Shown: positions 49,835 to 61,219 of the stretch, piece by piece | Position numbering within the stretch: position 1 is the stretch's first letter | Layout: each line of letters opens with the position of its first letter | Origin: Apostichopus japonicus | Taxonomy: Eukaryota; Echinodermata; Holothuroidea; Aspidochirotida; Stichopodidae | Direction: 5' to 3' | Assembly (NCBI RefSeq): GCF_037975245.1 | Contig: NC_092568.1 | Coordinates: 19,140,001 to 19,204,000, forward strand | DNA: 64,000 bases | Translations under genes and position numbers: made by a program | The notes under the pieces: model-generated | What the model saw: the letters and a program-made list of their open reading frames with translations, nothing else | What the model was told of the DNA's origin: nothing | Database searches by the model: none

Positions 49835-50293
49835 ATGGCTGAAACAACAGAAGATATGACGTGGAAAATTAACAAAATGGATGGCTCGAACTGGCTGACA
49901 TGGAATTTCCAGATGAGACATTTGTTTCTTGCAAAAGGCCTGTGGGCTATGAGGATGGCTCAGGAAAGTTGGGGGTTACTGTATGTGAGAAGTAGAAGAG
50001 TGCAAACTTGAAAAAGACACAACTGGCATTTTTCACCATTGTGCTTGCAATAGCATCTAGTCAGCTGGAATTAATTACAACAAGTGACAAACCAAGTGAT
50101 GCTTAGGATGCCTTGCGTACTCTGTTCGAAAAGGATTCTCTAACCAACAAAATTCAGCTCAAGGAAAAGTACCTCAGAACTGAAATGGCAGAGGACAAGT
50201 CAGTTGGAAATAATTTGAATTATATGAAAGGAAGTATGAATCGTTGGGATGCTATTGGTGCTCCTATTTCTGAAGAAGACCAGGTTGTTAAAG
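49835..50293 (+). pseudogene. Degenerate Ty1/Copia-type gag fragment
   Basis: The frame opens with MAETTEDMTWKINKMDGSNW, followed by LTWNFQMRHLFLAKGLW. It continues after a stop and frame change with FFTIVLAIASSQLELITTSD, then ALRTLFEKDSLTNKIQLKEK and a region ending GAPISEEDQVV. This order is characteristic of the N-terminal gag domain (DUF4219/UBN2) of Copia-type LTR retrotransposons. It has an internal TGA, a TAG and a frameshift, and no pol follows. It is a dead fragment. Confidence 0.8.
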
Positions 50294-51313
50294 TTATATG
50301 TCAAGTTTGGACTTATTTATTTACTTTCTACTCTTACCTTTTACTTTTATATATTTGTCTTTTAATTTTAATCTTATGCTATATGTCACAGGTATATCTC
50401 ACCATTTCAAAGTTACAAAACTATCCATCCTGCCACTTGAACTGTTTTTGCTATGTCATGCCTTCACTATGCCACCTTGAAATACCCCTTCCAGTCATAA
50501 TGCACTTGACATTGTGTGTGATTTTTTTCAGACAATATTATTGTATGAAGTCTTCACAGTATGAAGTGTGTTTCATTTCAAGAAGTATTCAAATTTTGTT
50601 AAGCTATTCCTTCCATTTGAACAAAGTATTTCACTTTGAAGTGATCGAAGTAATTTATATTTCATGCTCATATTTGCACAGGACATTAAAACATGTTCTT
50701 TCATGGAGAGTGTCACACCAAATGTTTTTTGTTTTCTTTTTTCTGTTGCTTAAAGTGCCTTATTGTTACGGTTATAAAATCAATAAAAGACCAGGCAACT
50801 CTATTTCCACTGTTGACTAATGTTCTACTATGCATGTGCAAAAGAAAAAGAAAACAGCCCTACTCAAAATATTTGGTCAGAGTATCCACAGAACGTAATG
50901 TATCCAAACGCGTCCTGTGTACTGAAAGTCCGCTTTTAATTAAAGTCCCCATATGTGGCAAAACCACCTCGTCCCTCCAAAATACCCTAACTCTTCCCAA
51001 AGCTGGTGAACACCACACCCATCCCAAAGCTGGGAAACTCCAAACCCTTCCCCAAATCCGCTAAGCACCACATTCCCTCCCCAAAACCCCTAAAAACACC
51101 ACACCCCTCCCCTAAACAACACACCCCTACCCAAGCCACAGTACTTAACTTCAATATTGGCAAGTGGTTATGCAGTGTGATACATAAACCGGATTGGTAT
51201 TGACTGGAAAACTGTTAACTGATATTTATTGATGAATATAAGCAACAGATGAGTACCCAGCTTTGCAGAATCTCACTGAGTAAGGGCAACTGTGGAATTA
51301 TGGTAAGTGGGTA
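50294..51313. other. Unassigned sequence with a C-rich tract
   Basis: The gag frame stays open by chance to 50820 but the residues look random and non-coding. From about 50965 to 51145 the sequence is C-rich and repetitive (variants of aacaccacacccctcccc and cccaaagctgg). Confidence 0.45.
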
Positions 51314-52139
51314 CACTCAAAAAAATGAAGTGTTGAAAAGTAATCGATAAGTGTCATATCAAACACTTCAGCCTAACTCGTACAGGGACAACACCCTCCT
51401 TGCTAATTTTACACTTTCCGAGTGTTGAAAATCTAACACCTCGCTGGTGTTGAATTTATCAACACTTGCAGGTGTCATTGTCACACCCAGTCCCCTAAAT
51501 TTAGCCCTTCAAAGGTGTTTATTACTCAGTTGATGGGAGCGCTGTAGTAACACCACATGTCTGGCTATTCTTACACTTTTTGCGTGTTGAATATAGCCAA
51601 CACCTTACTGATGTTCAATTGACACTTGCAGGTGAAATTGCAAACCCCAAATCCCATAAATATAACACTTACACTCAAAAAACTTGATACACAGGTTAAG
51701 TAAAATTATACTTAATTTTCATGTGAAATAAGAACACTAAAACATTTAAGTAACTATGACTTAACTGCTGGTTTGTACAGTTTTACATGTTTATTATGTA
51801 ACGCAAATACAATACTGTTATGTAAAATTTTGCCAGAGAAGTTTACATAGCACCCATTTAGTAAATATTTCATACAGGTTTTAGGTTAATTATTACCTAG
51901 TAATTAGGTAAACAATATATGGATGCATGTTTGAATCGCTCACAGCAGAGAGGTACATTTAAGAGAGAGCAAAAAGCAATGACAACACAAACAATTCAGA
52001 ATGTGCAATTTTCAGCAATTAAACACCCTGCTACCTTCCTATTCCCGAGGTCCATATATTATATCCCATTAAATGTAAAATAAACAATTTAGGCTATAAA
52101 AGTACTGTCTTGTGGAATGAAGCCAACTTAAAAGTGCCA

Positions 52140-52680
52140 ACATTTTCAATTGCTACAGTTCAGTTACTTGGTCTTTATTGTTTGCGCATGCCTTTTGGTA
52201 TTCCAGATTAAACACAAAGAAACAATTCTTCCCAAAGTCAATTTCAAATATGCAACAACTTTAGATATATGCTGATCCGTGGGATGAGAAAACGTAGATT
52301 GCTGTCTCTGATGACTGCTACACTGCAGTTACTTTGTCTTTGTTTTTGGTCCGTACCTTTGGTATTCCAAATTAAACACAAAGAAACAACTCTTCCCAAA
52401 GTCAATTTCAAATAGGCAACAACTTTAGATATATGCTGATCCGTGGGATGAGAAAACGTAGATTGCTGTCTCTGATGACTGCTACACTGCAGTTACTTTG
52501 TCTTTGTTGTTGACTCGTACCTTTGGTATTCCAAATTAAACATAAAGAAACAACTCTTCCAAAAGACAATTCCAAATAAGCAACAACTTTACATACATTC
52601 TGATCCGTGAGATGAGGAAACGTGGAGTGCTGTCTATGACAACTGCTAAACTGCAGTCACTTTGTCTTTTTTGTTGGCAT
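52140..52680. repeat. 164-bp tandem repeat, about three copies
   Basis: The blocks ttagatatatgctgatccgt (52261), the same at 52425, and a variant at 52589 are spaced exactly 164 bp apart. Each is preceded by a caaagaaacaac and a ...caacaact block. The first two copies are nearly identical; the third is diverged. Confidence 0.92.
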
Positions 52681-53003
52681 AAAAATCTCGAATCTGGTTG
52701 CACTTCACACCACCAGGCAACTGGTTGACAACTTTTTGGAAAAATTCCCAGGCACCGAAACTTGCAATTTGGTATAATTCAGATTTAACACCGTAGAATG
52801 ATTTGAAGCAACATCAATGGCTTCATAAATGTCCTCTCGGGTAGGGCATGTCTCTCGATGATCACAAATGACTGCTGAGGATGTATTTTGCTTCCTCCAA
52901 GAAGTAACACATATTGCTGAGGTCTTTCTGAAATCTTTTGCAAATAGAATTCCAAGTTGATGCTACCTAAGTAACAAAGAAAAGAAAAGAAAATTCCCAT
53001 CAT
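52680..53003 (-). pseudogene. Decayed coding remnant inside the CACTx element
   Basis: The minus strand reads LGSINLEFYLQKISERPQQY and on to GGSKIHPQQSFVIIERHALP. After a frameshift it continues with CCFKSFYGVKSELYQIASFG and AWEFFQKVVNQLPGG. The regular hydrophobic pattern over two frames suggests a former exon, similar in feel to an uncharacterised domain common in fish and cnidarian repeat-associated proteins; I cannot name it. It is broken by at least one frameshift. Confidence 0.4.
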
Positions 53004-54284
53004 AATGAAGTTGTGTTAAAACACTCTTGGAGCATAAGCAGTTATTTACATGTACCCCTCACAAAACATTGACATTCCTAAAGAAAATGCACACAATTTA
53101 ATCAGTTGTGGTTGTCTTCTTCAAGCACGTTTGAAAATAGAAAGCCAGATGGCCTATAGTGATTCCTTGTCAAAACAGGAACTTGCATTAAACTTTCATC
53201 AGACAATGAAGGCAACTTTTACAACCAATGCATCATGTTAACAATGCTTGAAACAATGCTCACTCCCATTGCATGCAATTGTGTAGATGGCTATGAACTA
53301 TAACAGCTAGATCACTTCCATAATATCGCTAAATTATAGTTGGGCCTAGGTCTAAAAGTATCACCGATCCACATCAACTTCGGCCTACTTGCTACAACTT
53401 ACAAGCTAAAATGGCAATTAGTGGTAATTATATATTGCTTTACATGAATATATGTTTATCCCTTAGTAAGCATAGTACCAGCGTAACTATAGGCCCATGC
53501 CCGATGCTATTAAAAATGCATTGCCTTGAAATAGCCTCAGTATATCCTACTAGTATGCTACTACTACTACTTAAAAAAGTGACTCGCAGGGTATACGAAG
53601 TTACGGTTAACGCCCAAAAGGAATAGAATGCACTAGGTTACATAAAAGGCCTAGACCAAAGTCCTCCATCAGTCCGTAGGCAATTCCGTTTAAGTTTACT
53701 TGTATGTAGGTAACACAGATTCGTTGACAATTATGAGTTGACTATGACAAACAGAACCTAGCCTATTATATTAACTTATCGTATGACTTTAACGTTAGGT
53801 CTACGTAACGCAAGCGATTCAAATGCATTCGTCTACCCAACTTAGTCGTGGGTCTCTAAGCATATCTCGTTCTTTTCACGTTCACTTACAGAATATCAAA
53901 ACATACCTCCGAATTTTTCAATCAATTCTTCCAGGCCCCAGTCTCCTATAACGTCATTTTCCATGCCATTGTAGCTCGTTATCGCACACTGAATACGTAA
54001 CGTTATGTGGCTTGCACGTATGTATATGGCCGTGGTTACTATAGTACATTTAGTAACGATAAATGTTGTCAGTGGTTTAAACACTTAACTTGCACTAAGA
54101 ATCCAGCTGATGGGAGGTTCGACCAATCGGAATGCTCGAACTGAAAGTACACTTTCTGCAGGTGTAAAAAATACACGCTACATGAATTATGTAACCCTAC
54201 TCAGGGTCAGAGTAACCCTTCAGGTGTAGGGTGAACGGTTACACCTGGAAAGTGTTCAAATTCAACACTCCATTTTTTTGCGTG

Positions 54285-56541
54285 TAAGTTTAATCATTTG
54301 GTATTGTAGGTATAAATCATTCGGAATTGTTGGAAGTTCCTTAGAAAGCAACTAGAAATAAGGTTTGGCCTAGGCCATGTTACCTTTGTATATTCGACAT
54401 GTGGTATGACCCCTTCAGTTTTGACAACAGACTCAGAAAAATTTGTGTTACCTTAATAGTTACCACCATTAATTTAGCTAGAAAGGAAACACCATCTCCC
54501 TTGCCCCCTCCCCCATTTTGTCTCTCTTACCCCTCCCATACGCAGCTCTCAGTAATTTCACATTTTACCTAATCATATATTAGAATTTGGGACAAAATTT
54601 CTTCCAAACCTTAGCACAACTTAAATTACTTAATTTCACGCCACAAAACCTAACATTCCTAATAGACCGTACACTAAAGGAATGGGTTCCACTACATTGA
54701 AAACGATTTGAGTGAAGTCTTGTCGGTAGTAGCCCATAGCATGAAAACGGCGAAAGTCTACCTAATTTCAAAATGGCGGCGACAGCAACAAAATCGCCGA
54801 GTCGAGGTAATCGTTTGTGACTGGCCGTCTTAGACAACCATTTCACCGAAACTTTACAGCATCATGTAGGAGAGTACAAGATCCACAAATGGGAGAACTT
54901 TTTTGCTGTAACTCTCTTTCGTTGGTTCGTTTTGACCTATTTTGTGTCAGTTAGGAATACATGTGTGAGGACGAAGTTGGATTGCAATCGTTGTTTCATA
55001 GGTTTTCGTTGATTTTTTCTCGGGTATCTTTGCCCTACCCCCATACATTGGAATTACTTTTAATTCATTCTGTGAGGTTCCGGTAAGTTGTAAACTATCA
55101 ATGTCTGTAAATTCTGTGAGTGAAACGTAGGACCGACTTTACGTTAAATGTGGGCAAATTCAAATTTAATGATATGCGTGATCGTTGATCATTCTTCGAG
55201 GTCACGGGGTCAGACTTCCAACTGCAAAAGCCTTCGTTTGAAAAAAGACGAGTGTTACCAGTATTCTTGGTGGCTCTAATGTGGAGTCTCGGATTAATAG
55301 AATGGTCACAACCTGAGATATTCCGGACCCGCGAGAAAGTGGAGAAACCGTACCCTTTCTGTACCACAGGTCAGTGTAAGAATTAAAGAACGTAATCAGT
55401 AATGCCACCAAATATGGTGAAAATTCAAATAATGGTTACCCATGATCAAATTGTTATAATAATATTTGTTTAAGTCGTTTCGCAACGAAGTATTTAACTG
55501 GATCAGGGCCTCAGTAAAAGCAGTTTAGAAAACGTCTAGCACGTTTTACATATTATTTTAAGGTCACTATTGTATTGCTACCAAATAAAATGGAAAATAA
55601 ATTAATGGTCAATCAGTAGGCTCAAATTCAAGTAGCATTCATCATACATCACCCTAGAAGAGGCTCACTAATATACAGCTAATTGTCTATAACTGAACTC
55701 TCATCACTAAGACACATTCGGACCATCAGAACAGCCAGCCGGGGATTATTTTTTGAAAAGTTGACTAGTTTTAACAGACTAAATGTAGCGACCAAATGAT
55801 AATGTTGACCTTTAATATGAGTCGGTCTCTTAATTAATTTAGGTGCGAATGCGCGAAAGTCAGAAACTTTACTTAACTACATTTTATAATATCTATCAGT
55901 TTGGATGATAAGGGTACGTAGAACCATTTGTTTATAATAATTTCGCGTAACTGGTACCTGATTCAGTTTCACTCAACCGTCTCCTGCTAATTTGCATGTT
56001 TGCTTACTGATCAGTCAGTAATCCAAAGCGTCATTATAGGCCTACCTCAGAAGCAATGTACAGAGTCGTTCCCCATTTGCTTTTGGCATTCTACTAAGTA
56101 CTTGCGTCGTTCCCGACATGATTTTAGGCCAAAATAAAATGACTAAATTTTATATTTTGTATTTTTGTTGAAAGCAGATGAAATAATTACAAACTTGTGT
56201 TAACAAATACATAGTCTTAAAAAGTACGCGACGTCGTTAGTAGGTCATATCATCAACAAAATGGCCCGGAAATTGTAAAACGATGTCAAGGTGAATGGCC
56301 ACAAGATAACACTTTCTGAATGGCATATTACTGTTCCTGGGCCAAGGCTCTGTGTGTCGAACTTGGAGTAACCTACACAACCAACACTCATTGGCACTTC
56401 AAAACTACAGTATTGAAACAAACCATGTAGGCTATTGCAAACCGTAATCACATAGCGAGTGACGTCGGATGACAAAGGCTCCAGCCATCAAGTAACATAT
56501 CCATTCTTATTATCGTATATTGGGTAACTAAAAGTAGGCTA
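54285..56541. other. Unassigned sequence between two CACTx elements
   Basis: No multi-exon gene was traced. At 54773-54806 a start in good context (aaaATGGCGGCG) runs 34 nt to a donor (CGAG/GTAATC), resembling a short first coding exon. Just beyond it, cgtcttagacaac is shared with the intron of the candidate gene at 47706-48089. Confidence 0.4.
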
Positions 56542-57699
56542 CACTGAAAACTTAAATTGGTTCACCGACTAACATAACGTTAGTCCATCTGGTGCCTCTC
56601 CCGACTAACATAGCCTTAGTCAGTTGATATACCGACTAATTTATTCCTTAGTCAGTTGGATTTCTTAGTGGGTCATCTTAGTCCGTCAACTTAGTCGATC
56701 AACAATTTCTTAGTCGGTAAATGTATATTAGTCAGTTACATTAGTTGGTGACATTAGTCGGTCTTTACCGACTAATTTATATGAGCCACCGACTAGTTTA
56801 TAGCAGGTTTTACATTAGTCAGGATGGTGCCTCTCCCGACTAACCTTTCTTAGTCGGTATCGACTGACTAGTTGCACTGACTAGAATCACTGAAAGAATT
56901 AAACCCGACTAGTTTCACTGACTAGCATCACTGAAAGAAAAGAGAGCAGAAGAAACACAAATAATGTGTATGTTGGCAGTATTTATTTCTGATAAAACTT
57001 CTGATGTCTACAAAGGCTGACTTTCGACAGATAGAGAAGAAATCACTGTAAACAAAAATCTGAAAATATGATTTTATTCCAACAAAGTTAAGACAAGTTA
57101 ATGGATCAAACATGAATCGCAAAAGTATAGCACTGCACAATAATGCAAAGTTGAATCTTGGGCAAGGGTTCCTCATGACTTTCGTTTTAAAGTGGTACCC
57201 CAAATCGACACCAGTTAAGTCTTCACGAACAAAGAGTGTTTCTCTTAACTACAAATGGCCTCCCACTTGTCTTCAGGAAGCCAAAATCTGCACCATTATT
57301 GACCTGTGAACAGAAAATATGATATACGTGTAAGCACAGATACAGATATACCACATGATAACTCACATTATCATAAACATACATTTACATTAAAATTTTA
57401 TAACATATTGGGAGGTAAACATTTAAATCTAGGTCCCTCAAATTATAAGCCAGGAATAGCAGCTTTACCAAATAATTATTAGCTTTGCACAGCATAACAC
57501 CAAGTTATTTTTCAAAGCTTAATAATTATGTTAATCATGTTAATAATGATCCCAATAGACCGGGAGTCCAGAGGGTTTGGTTAGCTGGGAAGGTAACCAA
57601 TTGCCTTGTACATCACAATGTTCACAGTGCATTCCTGTATATGAAACCAGACGACTGGCAAACCGACTGTGGTGGGTGTGGCTGGGAGAGCAATTTTAA

Positions 57700-58100
57700 A
57701 GTCACCTGATAGCTAACCTAGATCAGTTTTCATGGTAACACATCAAAGTAAGTACAATGTGTCAGGTATGGCCCCAAGAGCAACAAATGGCCATTGCCAG
57801 TAATTATTGGTGGTGGGGTACCCCTGCCAGTGATCTATAATTGACCCCTCAAGGCTGACCTAGGTCAGCTCATGAGGTAACCACTTGAAACCTACGGGAA
57901 AATGTTGGTTAGGACTTCAGATACAACTGATGGGCATTGCCAGTAATTTTTATTGGTGGGGTACCCCTGCCAGTAGACCCCCAAAATGCCCATCCCCCAT
58001 TGACCTAGATTAGCTCATGAGGTAACCAGTTGAAATTACTGTAAAATGATTGGCAGGACTCTATATGTAAGGGATGGGCATTTCCAGTAATTTATATGGA
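57700..58100. repeat. Degenerate tandem repeat of about 145 bp
   Basis: A unit with gcattgccagtaatt, then tggtggggtacccctgccag, then gacctag.tcagctcatgagg and taacca occurs about three times (near 57790, 57933 and 58075). It lies inside the element at 56542-60373. Confidence 0.8.
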
Positions 58101-58258
58101 CTCCCGCTCTACAGATCAGTGAAAATTTGACCAAACTTATGAAGCTTGCACGTAAATGATATACTAGACTTTTTTTTTAAAACAGGTTATGAAAAGTATC
58201 TTTAATATCATGAAACAGTTGGGTACAATAGTTAAACTCACTCGTCCATCTTTTTTCT

Positions 58259-58456
58259 CTATGGTACTTGTTCCTTGGCTTTTTGGACTCTCGGATAAAC
58301 TCTTTTGTTCTGCGAAGGGTACCAATATATCATCTTAAAACATGTCTTAAAGCCATATATAACACAGTTCTCCTCTTCTGTTGTTGCCTCCACACTGGTG
58401 TCGTACATCACAGGAAACCTCACCCTTGACTTAGATATTTGGCTTTTCAATTCCTG
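58259..58456 (-). CDS. Exon-like open frame inside the CACTx element
   Basis: A polypyrimidine tract and acceptor (TTTCTTTTTTCCAG) precede a 65-residue frame starting QELKSQISKSRVRFPVMYD and ending with a TAG stop. The codons look coding-like. A second acceptor (CTGTTCACAG near 57308) precedes a short frame VNNGADFGFLKTSGRPFVV, so both could be pieces of one minus-strand gene carried by the element. No family is recognised and upstream exons were not found. Confidence 0.3.
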   Translation of the reverse strand, partial: QELKSQISKSRVRFPVMYDTSVEATTEEENCVIYGFKTCFKMIYWYPSQNKRVYPRVQKAKEQVP

Positions 58457-58807
58457 CTGGAAAAAAGAAACAGCAAAGTATTCATCATTTGAAAAAAAAA
58501 TTAAATAAAGTTGTCACCACAAAGTTATGTGAGATTTGCTTCCACTATAGTCTCAAAAAACAATCCCAAAGTTTGAAGCAGACTGTATAAAGCTGAAAAT
58601 TTGAACGAGAGTGTCATCACCATTGCAACCAGAATCAAATGCCCAGAATACAGAGATAATGAAACATGGGCTAAATCTTTGTTTGTTTTTATGATCTTTT
58701 AAAATATAAAATTTTAGAAACAGAAATGCACTGAGCCAACTTATTTATAGGCCTAATCGTTTTTAGTTGTTATTTTGCTTGCTCACAAAACAAGCCTGTT
58801 TAGACCT

Positions 58808-59310
58808 AGGCTAGAGGAGAATCAGTACTTTGTTACACTAAGTTTGTCTTTCGGTCGTTTTGATTTAGTCTTACTAGTTGATGCATATACATATACATAA
58901 ACAGAATAATTCGAATTCGCGCAAGTGAACCCTGCACTACATTGGACAGAAAAAAACGTGCAATTAGACCAAACTAAACATACTAAATTTTCCGTTACTT
59001 CTACATAAAATATCAATACCAATACAACAACTTACTCTTTTGGCAGTATACTAAAAGCAGGCTAGAGGAGAATCAGTACTTTGTTACACTAAGTTTGTCT
59101 TTCGGTCGTTTTGATTTAGTCTTACTAGTAGATGCATATACATATACATAAACAGAATAATTCGAATTCGCGCAAGTGAACCCTGCACTACATTGGACAG
59201 AAAAAAAACGTGCATTAAGACCAAACTAAACATACTAAATTTTCCGTTACTTCTACATAAAATATCAATACAAATACAACAACTTACTCTTTTGGCAGTA
59301 TACTAAAAGC
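58808..59310. repeat. Recent 251-bp tandem duplication
   Basis: The segment starting ggctagaggagaatcagtac at 58809 is repeated at 59060. Copy 1 runs 58808-58 to 59058, copy 2 runs 59059-59310. They differ at only a few positions and one A-run length. The duplication lies inside the element at 56542-60373. Confidence 0.95.
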
Positions 59311-60373
59311 ACATGTTATAATAACTTCAGACTATCAAGCTTTCCTGAGAAAAAATAATACTTCTTACAGTAAACAAGTCGACCGTGAAGGAATGTCGCA
59401 ATTGTTTCCTGGGCGTGACCGGAAATTAGATACTAAAAAATGATAAATGAAAAGGTTAAATAGAACTGAAGCGTGCATCCTGACTGCTCACAGCATATAA
59501 TACCGTTGACTAAGCCAACATAATTTGTTCAGCCTACTGTGACTGTACGTTTGAAGGTCTAGCCTTGCTTATTCAATATCACAAAGCCTACCCATTTAGA
59601 TTCACATGGGAAATTACAGGAAATCTTTACCAAATGAGTGTAGACTTCAAATAAACTATTGAGACTTATAGTTCCAGCATTTGTTTGGGAATAAATTAGA
59701 AGATAATGTGCCACTGTTCAATCTAGCCCAATACACACATAACACATTGTTAATTGGTGTTTAGAATGCACACTTTAGTGTTGAGAATGCACTGCAGTAC
59801 CCAGTAGAAGCCTATAGGCTACTCACTGTCATTGCACTTGTGTATTGCGAAACGTCAGCGTGACAACGGTAGCGTTACACTAACCATAATACAGTACTAG
59901 TGCCAGTGGCCTAACAATTAACTTTAATTTTACCTTCAAGTTAAAGGAATAACAGGTAGGCCGATGATGGTAGTTAATACCTCCATTCTTCTAAAGACCT
60001 TCTTGGGTGATTTACGGTTGAAAGTTGCTTAGAGTGATCGTATGAAACTATGCCAAGTCCAGCAAGCTGCCGTTGCGTCTCGGTTTCCAAATTGAAGTGA
60101 ATCGAAGTGGGTTAAAATACATTAGTCCGTCGACACCGACTAAGCTACGATTATGGCGTAAATCGGGTGTCCGTATCGTTCTTAGTCCATGGGTTAAAAT
60201 ACCTTAGTCCGTCGCCACCGACTAAGCTGCGATTATATTTTCCTTAGTCAGTGTAAAATGACTAAGAAGCAGCGATGAAACGAAGATTTTTGCTAGTCCG
60301 TGTGCATTGACTAACGTTACAGACTAATTTAACGTTAGTCAGGGGCAATATTGACTAGTTTATTTTTTCAGTG

Positions 60374-61219
60374 TACGGTATGAAAGTTGGTAGCAGTGGC
60401 TATTTTATCTAACATAAACCAGATATTGTAGCTTCATGGCTAGCGCCATCTATTTCAATTCTATGGGTTAGTGACTTAGTGTAGGCATGGAGGTAAGAAC
60501 AGAGTTTTGACCTCCATGGTGTAGGGTAGTCTGCGAAGCCGTAGTTTTTTTTTTTTTTTTAAATGGATCACACACTCCATTAAAGGCATAAATATTGCGT
60601 TACAAATTAATTGTAAATTGTCTGGTTGGTTTGACAGAATGTTATGTTTTGCAAAATGCCAATTTATAAGAATCCATTTATTAACTGATAAGCAACATTA
60701 ATCCACCATGGTTTTATATTTTATGCAAAGACAACTAGCTTATTGGGGTTATTTCCAATTTTGAAGAAAGCAAATAATCATAATTTTTCACTGTCACAAA
60801 TGGAAACGCAGGAATAATTGAATTGCTGTTTTAAGCGCTATTTGAACGGTACTAGTTTCACTTTTGTATATTGATAACTCACATACGCCCGTGTTGACAA
60901 TCGGGCAAGTGTGGACCGGAAGTTTTCAGAACACTAAAACATTCAAACATATAACGATAACCTTATTGTCTGATACGGATCCTTACGAATATTATTTTAG
61001 ATAGACTAGCTGTTGTTTGATAAATTGATTGACAGATTGATTAACTAATTGGTTTTGTTTTATTTAATGATCGCTTGATTGTTTGCCTTATTATAATTAA
61101 CTTTCTTGTTTGAATGATTGATTTTTTAAATATTTTTTATTGAATGATTGATTGATTGATTGCTTGTAGCTTGCATAACTCGGCTTAGTTGTTCTCTCTC
61201 TCTCTCTTTCCCAATACAG
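60374..61219. other. Upstream flank or intron of GRL3
   Basis: Expected to be intron before the GRL3 terminal exon. It has a poly-T run at 60545-60560 and ttgattgattgattg tracts at 61025-61165. No first exon with a phase-1 donor and a helix like those of GRL1 and GRL2 was found here. Confidence 0.4.

Larger units (their letters stand above)
51314..54284. mobile_element. CACTx-ended DNA transposon, 2.97 kb, with subterminal motif arrays
   Basis: The left end CACTCAAAAAAATGAAGTGT and the right end (inverse of CACGCAAAAAAATGGAGTGT) match at 22 of 24 positions when extended to GTTGAA. TA flanks both ends. Inside both ends lie clusters of aacac/gtgtt motifs (aacacct, aggtgt, gtgttgaa). CACTx termini, a short target duplication and subterminal repeats fit the EnSpm/CACTA group; with only TA as flank, Tc1/mariner-like ends are an alternative. 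The body holds a 164-bp tandem repeat and a decayed coding remnant. No transposase was recognised. Confidence 0.65.
56542..60373. mobile_element. CACTx-ended DNA transposon, 3.83 kb, with GACTAA motif arrays
   Basis: The left end is CACTGAAAAC; the right end is the inverse of CACTGAAAAA; TA flanks both. The first roughly 340 bp hold about 15 GACTAA/TTAGTC motifs in both orientations, mostly as accGACTAA or TTAGTCggt. The last roughly 260 bp hold about ten more. Subterminal arrays of this kind are transposase-binding sites in CACTA/EnSpm elements, so the same role is inferred. The interior has tandem repeats, a 251-bp duplication and exon-like fragments but no recognised transposase. Confidence 0.7.

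Noticed and set aside
50113-50820. 235-residue open frame as a real membrane protein gene
   Set aside because: Only its first 60 residues are meaningful, as the end of the broken Copia-type gag; the rest looks like random AT-rich translation.
51667-52050. A third complete CACTx element nested at 51671
   Set aside because: A left-end-like CACTCAAAAAAC is present, but no matching right end was found, so no element limits can be supported.
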